From Bacillota bacterium (GTDB taxonomy: Bacteria; Bacillota; Clostridia; Lachnospirales; Lachnospiraceae), in assembly GCA_023421075.1 (NCBI GenBank), contig JAEZUM010000022.1:13713-77712 (forward strand): a stretch of DNA of 64,000 bases, written 5' to 3'. Positions 7,199 to 16,330 of the stretch are shown here, piece after piece. The notes below the pieces were generated by a model. The model saw nothing but the letters and a program-made list of their open reading frames with translations, made no database searches and was not told where the DNA came from. Positions within the stretch are counted from its first letter, which is position 1; each line of letters begins with the position of its first letter. The position numbers and the translations under genes were made by a program.

Positions 7199-8326
7199 TT
7201 AAGGCTTCAGGATCACCTTGATGCAATTATCTTCTTTTTTATCAAATATTTCATATGCATGTGAACCTTGGTCCAGAGTCAGAATATGCGTAATGATATC
7301 GGTTGGATCATACTTCTTTTCCTTAATCATCTTAAGAATCGGATCTACGTAGACCTGCGCCGGGCATTGTCCCATCTTGAGGGTGATATTTTTGGCAAAG
7401 AAATCACCTAGAGGAAACATATTATAGCGGGTACCGTATACTCCTACAAATACCACGGTCCCACCTTTTCGTACTGCCTGTGTCGCAATCTCAATGGCTG
7501 ATTTTGAGCCACCCTGAAGCTTTAGTACTGTCTCTATCTTCTCAAATGTTGTCATCTTTCCGTCTACCCCAACGCAGTCCAGTACCACATCAGCACCACC
7601 ATCGGTAAGATCATGAAGCATTTCGCCCGTATCCTCATGCTCCTCTAGATTTACCGTCTCTACCCCATAACTTCTTGCGTGTGCCAGTCGGTATTCGATA
7701 TAATCGACCGCTATAATACGTTTTGCTCCTGCAAGAATAGTCCATTTGATCGCAGAGAGACCGATGGGGCCACAACCAAGAATAACTACCGTGTCTCCCT
7801 TCTTCACCCCACCGATGTCAACACCCCAATAAGAGGTTGGAAGAACATCCGTCAGAAAAAGTACCTGTTCATCGGTCAACTCCTCCGGGATTACCTTTGG
7901 TCCCACATTGGCATAAGGAACCCTGAGGTATTCTGCTTGTCCTCCGTCATATCCTCCATAGGTATCACTGTAACCAAAGATAGCACCAATCTCTCCATGC
8001 TCATTGGAATTATCACATTGACTGAACAGATTATGCTCGCAGTACCAGCAATGTCCGCATGCAATAGGAAAGGGCACAATAACCCGGTCACCCTTCTTAA
8101 CCTTCGTGACCTCCGGACCTGCTTCCTCCACAATTCCCATGGTCTCATGACCGAGAATAAACCCCTTCTTCATATTCGGTACCATACCGTGAATCAAATG
8201 CAAGTCGGAACCACAGATGGCAGTTGAGGTAACCTTTACGATAATGTCATCCGCCTTTTGAATACTCGGATCTTGTACTTGGGCCACCTTCACATTCTTT
8301 ATTCCTTCATATACCAATGCTTTCAT
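7199..8326 (-). CDS. Zinc-dependent alcohol dehydrogenase family protein
   Basis: A 375-residue medium-chain dehydrogenase. The catalytic zinc ligands appear as CGSDLH (residues about 35-40) and GHETMGIVEEAG. The structural zinc loop is ACGHCWYCEHNLFSQCD, and the Rossmann motif is VVILGCGPIGLSAI. The arrangement resembles glutathione-independent formaldehyde dehydrogenase / sorbitol dehydrogenase-like members; the alcohol used cannot be told. I chose ATG 8326 because AAAGGA lies about 8 nt upstream, while the ATG at 8335 overlaps that site. It stands alone between the dlt-like operon terminator and the coat genes. Confidence 0.88.
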   Translation of the reverse strand: MKALVYEGIKNVKVAQVQDPSIQKADDIIVKVTSTAICGSDLHLIHGMVPNMKKGFILGHETMGIVEEAGPEVTKVKKGDRVIVPFPIACGHCWYCEHNLFSQCDNSNEHGEIGAIFGYSDTYGGYDGGQAEYLRVPYANVGPKVIPEELTDEQVLFLTDVLPTSYWGVDIGGVKKGDTVVILGCGPIGLSAIKWTILAGAKRIIAVDYIEYRLAHARSYGVETVNLEEHEDTGEMLHDLTDGGADVVLDCVGVDGKMTTFEKIETVLKLQGGSKSAIEIATQAVRKGGTVVFVGVYGTRYNMFPLGDFFAKNITLKMGQCPAQVYVDPILKMIKEKKYDPTDIITHILTLDQGSHAYEIFDKKEDNCIKVILKP

Positions 8327-8418
8327 TGTAATCATCCTTTCACAATAATGCGATAAATCAACAAAATTTTAAATCATTATAAATAGCGTTACCAATGGCT
8401 TATGAAATATACGGACGT

Positions 8419-8483
8419 AAAAATTCCGATATCGAATGTCTCATTTTCATAGAAATCAAAAATGGAAGTACTCGATATCGGAA
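8419..8483 (-). terminator. Long-stem terminator of the dlt-like operon
   Basis: TTCCGATATCGA (8424-8435) and TCGATATCGGAA (8472-8483) are a perfect 12-bp inverted repeat, with a weaker CATTTT/AAAATG pairing inside. The minus strand continues into TTTTTAC. It lies 45 nt after the last gene of the operon and before the alcohol dehydrogenase gene. Confidence 0.72.
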
Positions 8484-8527
8484 CTTAGGGATGAAAGAAC
8501 CCATATTGCTAGGATTTTTCATGATTT

Positions 8528-9076
8528 TTAATTGTTAAGACCTTCTACTATTGCATAATACGTAATCGATGTAACTTCATCCTCTTCAACGATAAAGGTA
8601 AGCTTCGTCTCACCCAGTCGATATACATAAGAGGTTCCTTCTGCGGTATAATCCTTTCCATATGCAGCTGTCACCTCATCTAAGGTAGAACCAAGATAGA
8701 CTCCCTTGTCCGTAGACACGGAATCATCCAGAAGATTTACATAGGACACATAATCCTTATTGTCCTTCGGATATGTCCCAAGTTCAAAGCCATTATAATA
8801 ATAGATTTTATCCAAACCCTGAAAAGCACAGCTTGCTGCCTCAAAGTATTCGACCGGATCTCCAAGCTCCTCAACAATTGGCTTAGCATCTACATTCATT
8901 GGGATAGTAACACCGTCATTTTCGAAGGAATAACCCTCTATCTGTTTCGGAGAAGCCTTGGTCACCTCATTGGTAGCCTTCCCGGATGCAGCCTCTTTTC
9001 CTTCCTCCATCGTATCATCCTTACCACAGGCTGTCAGAACAAGCATCACAGTAAGTACTAAAATTATTCTTTTCAT
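8528..9076 (-). CDS. Putative lipoprotein, last gene of the dlt-like operon
   Basis: A 182-residue predicted lipoprotein: signal peptide with lipobox LTAC (Cys 17), then a charged Lys/Glu/Thr linker to about residue 45, then a compact folded domain. That domain has two related halves (GDPVEYFEAASCAFQGLDKIY and GSTLDEVTAAYGKDYTAEGT), each ending in a strand-rich segment. I recognise no named family. It lies 82 nt after the DltD-like gene, on the same strand and before the terminator, so it probably works with the surface-modification proteins at the outer face of the membrane. Function unknown. Confidence 0.75.
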   Translation of the reverse strand: MKRIILVLTVMLVLTACGKDDTMEEGKEAASGKATNEVTKASPKQIEGYSFENDGVTIPMNVDAKPIVEELGDPVEYFEAASCAFQGLDKIYYYNGFELGTYPKDNKDYVSYVNLLDDSVSTDKGVYLGSTLDEVTAAYGKDYTAEGTSYVYRLGETKLTFIVEEDEVTSITYYAIVEGLNN

Positions 9077-9158
9077 CCTAATGTCCTAACCTTTCACACA
9101 TTATCTTATTTATGTTATACCAATCATCACTGTCCGGCTCTATCTTCAAATGTTCACA

Positions 9159-10241
9159 CTATTCCTCTTCGATGGTCTGGGCAAAGGCACCATAGCTTTT
9201 CAGGCAGCCGTATTCCTTCAATTCATTCTCCTGCTGATCCTTCATTGCATAATAATAATTCACCTTCTGCTGCCATAGCTTAACCAACTCCTCGTCCTTT
9301 CTTCGATCCGGCAGTTGAAACTTCTCCTGTAGAAGCTGTCCCAGATAACTCGTGAACTTTTCGGCTCCGGACAGATTCATATGCAGCCCGCCATCGTAGG
9401 TATCCATATCATAATCAATTCCAATTTCATCGGTAAGCTTAAGAAAGTTGATATAGGTCAGATTATTCTCTCTCGCATAGCTCTCGATCTGCTCATCCCA
9501 TTCTTCATACCAATAAGGATAGACGCTCGGCGATTTCATCAGAACCAGTTCAATCCCATTCTTCTTACAGAGCTTTGTCATTCGGTTCAGATAATCATAG
9601 CTGTTCTTGCCAAATTGATAATCCGGTAGTTTCTTTCCCTTCGGTATAACCGTAACCGGTTTCGTATCAACTCGCATCAAAAATCCATTATGAGATAGCG
9701 TTTCTTTCTGAAACAAATATCTAACATCCTCAGAAGTAAGCTCGTTCCATCTGGAATGATACCTGAGAATCGGGAACAAATACGTGATATAGGCTTCATC
9801 CTCCATCATGGAGGCCTTGATCGCACGTAGCTTAGACCATGAAAGCTTCATCCCGTCAAGAGTTAACCGATTGTAGGCTTCCTTCTGCGGTTCATCATAT
9901 TTCATTGCAAGAACATTAAAAACGACAACCTTGGGCTTTTCAAACCTTAGTGTTTCTTCCAAAAGATAATAAGACTGCCAGATCAGCTGTTGAGCACTGC
10001 CACGAATATAGCTCGGTATCCCGTATTGCTCCCACAGAGTAATCGGGGATACATTCGAGAACACCTCACAATCTCCGATGAATATGACATCATGCTCCTT
10101 CACATCCTTATAATATTCTTCTATCAGATTCCCCTCATGAATGGAGGACATATACTTCGGCATGAATAATCGTTGCAGTAACACCAATGTTATTATGACT
10201 GAACAAATAGTGACGATATAAACCAATATCTTTTTCTTCAT
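9159..10241 (-). CDS. DltD-like SGNH-fold protein with Cys at the nucleophile position
   Basis: A 360-residue protein with one N-terminal membrane anchor (residues about 5-22) and an extracellular SGNH-hydrolase-like domain. The first block reads VIFIGDCEVFSN, where SGNH enzymes have Gly-Asp-Ser and DltD has a Ser; here it is Cys (about residue 58). The C-terminal block DGGLHMNLSGAEKFT (about residues 280-294) supplies the Asp-x-x-His pair. DltD proteins act outside the cell in the last steps of teichoic-acid D-alanylation. The position after the MBOAT gene fits that role. It starts 52 nt after the MBOAT gene. The acceptor polymer is unknown. Confidence 0.8.
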   Translation of the reverse strand: MKKKILVYIVTICSVIITLVLLQRLFMPKYMSSIHEGNLIEEYYKDVKEHDVIFIGDCEVFSNVSPITLWEQYGIPSYIRGSAQQLIWQSYYLLEETLRFEKPKVVVFNVLAMKYDEPQKEAYNRLTLDGMKLSWSKLRAIKASMMEDEAYITYLFPILRYHSRWNELTSEDVRYLFQKETLSHNGFLMRVDTKPVTVIPKGKKLPDYQFGKNSYDYLNRMTKLCKKNGIELVLMKSPSVYPYWYEEWDEQIESYARENNLTYINFLKLTDEIGIDYDMDTYDGGLHMNLSGAEKFTSYLGQLLQEKFQLPDRRKDEELVKLWQQKVNYYYAMKDQQENELKEYGCLKSYGAFAQTIEEE

Positions 10242-10293
10242 TCCAAATTTGCCTTTCTTTGCTTATAACTCATAGATCTTATCTTCCAATTTA

Positions 10294-11883
10294 TCAGAAC
10301 TGACTATAAATAAATTGACTGGCATCATACCCGACGCCGTAAGCACCGAGAATTAATATCGTGACAAATAGCAGGGCATAGGTTGCACACTGCACCGTTA
10401 ACGGACTTGACGAAAGCTTTTCCCTGACACTACCGCCTCTTCCGGCCAGACTCACCGCCAGTAACAGCAATACAGCGACGACCAATACCAGATAATCCGC
10501 TAAGGTTAATCCCAGCTGCAGTAAACCCCCGGTAAAAAGCGCTCCGTAATTCCATTTTGTCACAATGGTTCCGTACATATGAAACGTCGTCCCCACATCC
10601 CGGTAACAATCGAAGGCTCTTAGAAAGCTCATCAGCCAGAAGGTACGTCCTACTTGGAACAGACGATACCAAAGGGTATGCCGTACCGTAAACCTTGCAT
10701 GAAACTTCTCATACAGGGGTGCGCACTCCTGAGAAGCCAGGATAAAAAAGCAGTTCATCAGTCCCCAGACTACAAAATTCCAGGCTGCGCCATGCCAAAT
10801 TCCGGTCACAAACCACACAATAATTGAGGCGATATAGATGGATATTCTTCTTCCGAGCCATTCACCCACATTTTTTTTGCATTTCTTCGATAGATCCAGC
10901 ATTGATTTACTGACCGAGATGGGATAAAACATATATTCCTTAAACCAGGTTCCCAAGGTGATATGCCATCTTCTCCAGTACTCAGCAATTGATTTTGAGA
11001 AATAGGGTCGTTCAAAATTCTCTTTCATTTTAATCCCAAGGACTTCGGCCACACCAATGGTAATATCGATGCCGCCGGTAAAATCAGCGTATAAGGTAAT
11101 TGCATAGAAAAACATACCGACCAGGACATAAACGCCTTGAAATTCTTCGGGATTACCGACAATCGTCTTAACAGCGACCAGTAACCGGTCAGCGATTACC
11201 AGTTTCTTAAAAAAGCCCCATAGAATCCGCTGTAAGCCAAAGGATATCGTTTTCCCATCCATGGAATGTTCTGAGAATAAGGTTTCCTTTAAATCATCGA
11301 AGCGACTGATCGGCCCCTGTATCAACTGCGGGAAGAAGGATATAAACAAAGCAAGCTTAAAAAGATTGCGTTCATAAGCATATTTCTCACGGTAAACGTC
11401 GATCAGGTACCCCATAGTCTGGAAGGTATAAAAGGAAATACCAAGGGGAAGAACAAAACCGATTAGTGGCAGGGGCTTTGTACCAAATAAATTAAGAACT
11501 CCGTTAATATTCGTTATTGTAAAATCCGAATACTTGAGAACTGCGAGGATACCAAAATTAATAACCAGACATAATACCAGCCACCTTCTTTGCTTCCCCT
11601 TCATCAAAGCCTTATATGTCTTTTTTTCCTCTCTGTCCAGTATCTCCTTATTCTCCTTCAGATAGTCGCTCTGAATGGACTGAAGACGATTTAGACGATA
11701 ACTGATATAATAAGTGGACAGTGTAGTTGCTGCAATATAAATCAGATATTGTAGCCCTGCAATACTATAGAATAGATAGCTTGCGAGAAGCAACAGCATC
11801 CATTGGTATCGTTTGGGAATAATGTAATACACAATAAATAACACCAGTATAAAAAAAATAAAGCGGTAAGATGTAAAAAGCAT
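10294..11883 (-). CDS. MBOAT-family O-acyltransferase, DltB-like
   Basis: A 529-residue polytopic membrane protein with about 11-13 hydrophobic segments. The MBOAT signature is present: the invariant His in GIWHGAAWNFVVWGLMN (about residue 360) and the preceding WRRWHITLGTWFKEYMF. Other DltB/AlgI-like landmarks are PKRYQWMLLLLASYLFY near the N-terminus, LPLGISFYTFQTMGYLIDVYR and FFPQLIQGPISR. It should take an acyl or aminoacyl group from the small carrier protein at the inner face and pass it across the membrane. The start is ATG at 11883, 16 nt after the carrier gene. It is closer to AlgI/PatA-like proteins in length than to the shorter DltB. Confidence 0.9.
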   Translation of the reverse strand: MLFTSYRFIFFILVLFIVYYIIPKRYQWMLLLLASYLFYSIAGLQYLIYIAATTLSTYYISYRLNRLQSIQSDYLKENKEILDREEKKTYKALMKGKQRRWLVLCLVINFGILAVLKYSDFTITNINGVLNLFGTKPLPLIGFVLPLGISFYTFQTMGYLIDVYREKYAYERNLFKLALFISFFPQLIQGPISRFDDLKETLFSEHSMDGKTISFGLQRILWGFFKKLVIADRLLVAVKTIVGNPEEFQGVYVLVGMFFYAITLYADFTGGIDITIGVAEVLGIKMKENFERPYFSKSIAEYWRRWHITLGTWFKEYMFYPISVSKSMLDLSKKCKKNVGEWLGRRISIYIASIIVWFVTGIWHGAAWNFVVWGLMNCFFILASQECAPLYEKFHARFTVRHTLWYRLFQVGRTFWLMSFLRAFDCYRDVGTTFHMYGTIVTKWNYGALFTGGLLQLGLTLADYLVLVVAVLLLLAVSLAGRGGSVREKLSSSPLTVQCATYALLFVTILILGAYGVGYDASQFIYSQF

Positions 11884-11899
11884 ATTGTCCCCTATCCTG

Positions 11900-12127
11900 C
11901 TATTCTTCCGTTAAGCGTTCTACCATAGCATACAAAGCCATAGCAGAATTAAAATTCTTTGGAACAATCTCATCTACCGGAATTGTGATATCGAATTCAT
12001 CACTAAGATCCGATACGATCGAAACAATATCGAAGGAATCGATGATCTTATCATCAATTAAGGTGGTACACGTCTCGAAATCCACCTCCGGGTGAAGTCC
12101 GCTTAATATCTCTAAAATAATTTCCAT
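11900..12127 (-). CDS. Acyl/aminoacyl carrier protein, DltC-like
   Basis: A 75-residue acidic four-helix carrier. The phosphopantetheine attachment site is the Ser in DDKIIDSFDIVSIVSDL (Ser at about residue 32), with the Asp-Ser-hydrophobic context of ACP/DltC proteins. The start is ATG at 12127 behind AGAAGGAGATACT, 44 nt after the adenylation gene. It should be charged by that ligase and hand its cargo to the MBOAT protein. A 4'-phosphopantetheinyl transferase must come from elsewhere. Confidence 0.92.
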   Translation of the reverse strand: MEIILEILSGLHPEVDFETCTTLIDDKIIDSFDIVSIVSDLSDEFDITIPVDEIVPKNFNSAMALYAMVERLTEE

Positions 12128-12171
12128 AGTATCTCCTTCTGCACGGCAATTTTTATCATTGCTGTGAACTT

Positions 12172-13683
12172 CTATATATTATGATATTTTTCTTTTAACA
12201 GAGTCCGATTAATCTTACCATTCGAGGTAAGCGGCATCTGAGGAAGGCTCTCCATAATATTCGGTATCATATACCTGGGTAGCTTTTCCTTTAGATATAC
12301 AGCTAACTGAGCCTTCTGAAGCTCACCTACATAATACAGAATAATCTTCTTCTTTATCGGATCGAAGATGGCACAGGCACTTTTCATTCCGTCCATCATA
12401 TTTGCTGCACTTTCAATCTCTCCCAACTCAATTCGGTGTCCCATATGCTTAATCTGATTATCCTTGCGTGAGACAAACAAAAGTTCACCACGCTCGTTAT
12501 ATTTACCAATATCGCCGGTTCGATAGATCAGCTCCGGATAGACGTTATTCAAAGGATTCTGAACAAATACCTCCTTCGTCTTATCGAAATTATTATAGTA
12601 ACCGAGGGTTAAGCCTGTCCCACGGATGCAGATCTCTCCCTCAGCTCCTGTCTCGGGTACTCGGTTATTCTCATCCAAAAGAATAATTTCTTTATTTTTA
12701 AAGGCTTTACCGATGGGAATCATCTCTTCGGGAGCAAATTCTCTATCTACCTCGTAATAGCAGGACATTCCGGTTGCCTCCGTAGGTCCGTACAGATTGA
12801 TAAAACGTGCCTTCGGCAAGTGCTCCCTCCAGATATTGTATTGTTTAATCGGAAAGACCTCGCTTCCAAAGGCTATCGTATGAAAATATCTCGGTATCTG
12901 CTTCTGTAGTGCCCCAAAAGCTGAGAGCATGGTCAGTGCGGACACAACCCAACATACGGTATTAATCTTATGTTGATTCAGAAATTCCACAAGCTGTAAT
13001 GGGAAGGAGAATAAATTCTTGGGAATGATGTACGCAGTTGCTCCATATTTCAAAGTCGGATACAGCTCTTTCAGACAGGCATCGACATAGAGGGGAACCT
13101 GAATTCCGAATACGGTATCCTGATTAACTTTCAATATTTCGGATAATGTATCTACATAATCGATAACAGAACGGTGGCAGGCTACTACCCCCTTCGGCAC
13201 TCCCGTAGAGCCCGAGGTGAAAACAATGTAGATTGGATCCGTGTCTAATTGACCATCACGAAGCTTGTCTAACAGCTCCTTCTCCCAAGCATATTGAATC
13301 ATCTCGTCATAGAGCAGCACCTCACCGTCAAAGGGCAGATCGGACAGAAGCTTACCGGTCTCGTGATCGCAGATCACCGCTCTTGGCTTCAGATTCTCAA
13401 AAATCAATTCAATTCGATGCCTCGGCATCTCTTCATCGATTGGTACATAAAAATTACCGGAATAAATCACACCATAGAATGTAATGATCTCTCTCGGATG
13501 CTTTCCCATGAATACGACGATCGGTTCTTTGCGATATCCCTTACTTCCCAGACAGGTTCCGATTGATCTTGAATAATCATAAACCTGTCGAAAGGAATAA
13601 CCCATTTCTTCATTTGCATAGGCGATCTTATCCGGAACCTTGTCTACAATCTGTTCCAGATATTCCATTACATTTCTCTGCAT
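12172..13683 (-). CDS. Amino-acid adenylation enzyme, DltA-like
   Basis: A 503-residue member of the ANL (AMP-forming) superfamily that adenylates an amino acid and loads it on the carrier. Core motifs are IVFTSGSTGVPKGV (P-loop-like), NLYGPTEATG, YRTGDIGKY and the catalytic Lys near the end in LTSNGKINR. The Asp that grips the alpha-amino group in adenylation domains is present (VPLYVDACLKELYP). The pocket segment is FGSEVFP, where D-Ala-specific DltA has FCGEVLP. I chose ATG 13683 (GGAG 7 nt upstream); the in-frame ATG at 13731 lacks a site. The substrate is therefore an amino acid, but not clearly D-Ala. Confidence 0.88.
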   Translation of the reverse strand: MQRNVMEYLEQIVDKVPDKIAYANEEMGYSFRQVYDYSRSIGTCLGSKGYRKEPIVVFMGKHPREIITFYGVIYSGNFYVPIDEEMPRHRIELIFENLKPRAVICDHETGKLLSDLPFDGEVLLYDEMIQYAWEKELLDKLRDGQLDTDPIYIVFTSGSTGVPKGVVACHRSVIDYVDTLSEILKVNQDTVFGIQVPLYVDACLKELYPTLKYGATAYIIPKNLFSFPLQLVEFLNQHKINTVCWVVSALTMLSAFGALQKQIPRYFHTIAFGSEVFPIKQYNIWREHLPKARFINLYGPTEATGMSCYYEVDREFAPEEMIPIGKAFKNKEIILLDENNRVPETGAEGEICIRGTGLTLGYYNNFDKTKEVFVQNPLNNVYPELIYRTGDIGKYNERGELLFVSRKDNQIKHMGHRIELGEIESAANMMDGMKSACAIFDPIKKKIILYYVGELQKAQLAVYLKEKLPRYMIPNIMESLPQMPLTSNGKINRTLLKEKYHNI

Positions 13684-13764
13684 CATTTTGCTCCATTCAG
13701 CCATAACCCGCGAATTTGGGCGGCAGCACAAATTTGCCGATTGAAAAATCTTTAATTTTTCATT

Positions 13765-14520
13765 CTACGTAGCCTTTCTTAATGTACTATAATCCTTTCT
13801 TTGCGATGTAATCAGAAAATTATATTCAAATTTCAACTTTGCTTCGCTAAGAATGACGGATCGCATGGCCAATACCTCCATCGCGTCAATAAAGCCCGGC
13901 CCGATGTCAAAGTCTCTCTTGATTAAGGAGAGCTCGGTACATCCCAGAATAATTACCTCTGCGCCATCTTTTCTTAATTGACCGGATACCCGTTCAAACT
14001 TTTGATATTCCACCGGCTCGTTCGCTTTGATGTTCTTATAGATAATATCGGATACGGCCTGTTGACTCTCTGAATTCGGCAGCACAGAGGAGATACCGTA
14101 TTCCTGCAGCTCCTGTTGAAATATCTGACTATGAATGGTCCCTTCTGTAGCCATGATCCCGGCACAGTTAATTCCCTGTGTTTTCAGATATAAAGCCGTC
14201 TCCTTTATCGCATGGATGACCGGCACCTTAATGCTTTGGGATAAGGTCTCATGAAAATAATGAGCAGTGATACAAGGAATAGCGATAAAATCCGCTCCCA
14301 GACGCACCAGCTTTCTCCCCATATCCACCATCGGATATACCGGATTCTCTGTACTTTTCTTTAGGATATAATCCGTTCGATCCGGAATGGAAGGTTTACT
14401 GAAAATCAACATCTCAATGTGTTCCTGATCAATTTCTGCATCTGTCATTTTGATAATAAGCTCATAGAAATAAGCAGTTGCTATTGGCCCTAAGCCACCT
14501 ATCACACCCAATCGCTTCAT
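13765..14520 (-). CDS. Aspartate/glutamate-type amino acid racemase
   Basis: A 251-residue cofactor-independent racemase. It starts with MKRLGVIGGLGPIATAYFY, and both catalytic cysteines are present, in IAIPCITAHYF (about residue 85) and ILGCTELSL (about residue 197), so the enzyme should be active. Start ATG 14520 has AAAAGGGG upstream; an in-frame ATG at 14583 would add 21 unrelated residues. It lies between the transglutaminase-like gene and the adenylation gene, 81 nt before the latter. That position suggests that it supplies a D-amino acid (D-Asp or D-Glu by family) to the dlt-like pathway. Exact specificity is not visible. Confidence 0.87.
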   Translation of the reverse strand: MKRLGVIGGLGPIATAYFYELIIKMTDAEIDQEHIEMLIFSKPSIPDRTDYILKKSTENPVYPMVDMGRKLVRLGADFIAIPCITAHYFHETLSQSIKVPVIHAIKETALYLKTQGINCAGIMATEGTIHSQIFQQELQEYGISSVLPNSESQQAVSDIIYKNIKANEPVEYQKFERVSGQLRKDGAEVIILGCTELSLIKRDFDIGPGFIDAMEVLAMRSVILSEAKLKFEYNFLITSQRKDYSTLRKAT

Positions 14521-14614
14521 ATGAATCCCCTTTTCACAGAAATCGGGAATAATCTTAAGATTTCCAGAGCATGAAGTCCCCAATCCTCACGCAGCGGGGA
14601 GCCTCTTACGCTCC

Positions 14615-16255
14615 CTACTCTTCGGGTGTTGCCGGATATAGTGATTTATCAAAATTATAGTAATTGTTTCCTCTTTTATTCGTATATTCCTCGACTTCAC
14701 GATCGGTAAGCATAAAGGATTCCATATGGTCTTTGTTCGGACAGGAATCAAAATGATACCAACCGTCTCCGCAATTAATCAGGTTCCAATAATGTCTGGT
14801 TCTTCCTCCAACTCTTGTAACCTCCATATTGTCAATCCCTGCTCTGGATAACATTGCTTGTGCTACCGCAAAATAGGTAAAACAGTCACCGTTCGCATTT
14901 GTCATACCACGATAAGCCTCTGCAAGCCAATCCGATTTATCGGAATCACCGCTATAGCTTATGCTCCTCTTAATCCAACGATAGATTTCGTAAGCAACCT
15001 CACGATTGGTCATGTTCTCCTTCGTAATTTTAGCCAAAGCCTCATCACAAAGCTCATTGACCATCTCCTCAGTTACCATGAATTTCTTTACGATTACATT
15101 AATTGTCTTGACTACCCTGTTCCCGGCGGTGTCCTTCGCTGTATACGTAACGGAATAGGTGCCCTCCTTCTTCAGATTCACATTGCTGTTATCCACAGAG
15201 AAGTCCAGCTCCTTATCCTTGTTGTCTCTCACACTAACGCCACGCTTATAGGAAATGGATTCTCCCAGGTAAACAGTTTTATCCGAGACCCCCAGAATTT
15301 CCGGTGCCTCTGTATCCTTTACAACGGTCATTGTAACCGGAAGCTCTGATGTATTACCTGAACTATCCTTTAACATTAGGATCAATTTCTGTTCTCCAAG
15401 ACGGTTGAAATCCGGTTCCTCCTTGTAGGCTACTGTAACATCACTTACATCATCGATAGCCTGAATAAAGGACTTCGCTTCAACCTCCTCACCGACCCAG
15501 GCCTCTAAATCATTTACCGTCGCCTTGGGAGGAGATGTATCTACCACTTTGATATAAGCGGTAACCGGTCTTCCATCTACGATAAGCTCAATCTGATGAG
15601 TCGTTGGTTTACTGATATCAAGTAAGCTGATCTCGGTTACAAATGAGGCGTTATAAAGATCTCCATTGATAAAATCAGCCTCGGTAATATTCAGCACAGA
15701 GCCTGCTTCAATCGTAATAGTACTTTTCATATCAAGTACTGTAAGCATTGCTTTCTTCTGTACAATATTCTTTCCACTATCTTCAAGTATAATCGTTACC
15801 TCCTGATCTCCCGGTACCATGGTATCCGGGATCTCTTGAAAGGATACCTTAACCTGAGTAGCATCCGACAAGGAAGTAACAAAGGTGTTTGGATCAGGTA
15901 CCTCCCCACGTAGAGCAATCCGGTCCTCTACGATGGCGGTAGGAGCAATGGTATCTACAATCTCGAGCGTGGAGGTGTGAACTCGGTCTCCCACCTGAAT
16001 TTTAATCTCATACATCCCCGGAATACTTGTATTTAAAGCCTTTATATCGGTAAGGAAGCTACCATTCTTCTTATGATCCAGCAGGAACTTCTCTACCTCT
16101 ACTGTTTGCTCACCAGCTTCTACGGTGACTGCTCCGGCAACCACCGGACGAAGTTGAAAATATGCTAATCCTCCTACAATCAGTAGCACCTCAACGCTGA
16201 TAAGCAGAACGATAACTTGTTTAGTCCGACCCTTACGCCTCTTATGCCTTTTCAT
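14615..16255 (-). CDS. Membrane-anchored transglutaminase-like protein with Ig-like repeats
   Basis: A 546-residue protein: a basic N-terminus, one membrane segment (about residues 15-33), then four or five Ig-/cadherin-like repeats, each opening with a D-T-x-x-P motif (DTIAPTAIVEDR, DTSPPKATVNDL, DTEAPEILGVSD). A C-terminal transglutaminase-like domain follows (about 410-520). The Cys-His-Asp triad is visible as NGDCFTYFAVA, RHYWNLI and YHFDSCPN. In bacteria such extracytoplasmic domains are usually proteases or amide-forming enzymes. The start is ATG at 16255 behind TAGGAGGATGG. It is the first gene after the operon promoter and so is part of the surface-modification system by position. Confidence 0.85.
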   Translation of the reverse strand: MKRHKRRKGRTKQVIVLLISVEVLLIVGGLAYFQLRPVVAGAVTVEAGEQTVEVEKFLLDHKKNGSFLTDIKALNTSIPGMYEIKIQVGDRVHTSTLEIVDTIAPTAIVEDRIALRGEVPDPNTFVTSLSDATQVKVSFQEIPDTMVPGDQEVTIILEDSGKNIVQKKAMLTVLDMKSTITIEAGSVLNITEADFINGDLYNASFVTEISLLDISKPTTHQIELIVDGRPVTAYIKVVDTSPPKATVNDLEAWVGEEVEAKSFIQAIDDVSDVTVAYKEEPDFNRLGEQKLILMLKDSSGNTSELPVTMTVVKDTEAPEILGVSDKTVYLGESISYKRGVSVRDNKDKELDFSVDNSNVNLKKEGTYSVTYTAKDTAGNRVVKTINVIVKKFMVTEEMVNELCDEALAKITKENMTNREVAYEIYRWIKRSISYSGDSDKSDWLAEAYRGMTNANGDCFTYFAVAQAMLSRAGIDNMEVTRVGGRTRHYWNLINCGDGWYHFDSCPNKDHMESFMLTDREVEEYTNKRGNNYYNFDKSLYPATPEE

Positions 16256-16330
16256 TCCATCCTCCTAGCTGCACCGTTGCTCTTCAACACGATATTATTA
16301 CCCATATTTTTCCATCTGACGTTTATGTAT

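Noticed and set aside
14597..14615. GGGAGC/GCTCCC hairpin at the transglutaminase-like stop codon as a terminator
   Set aside because: The stem is 6 bp and no T-run follows on the minus strand, so it would not split the operon.
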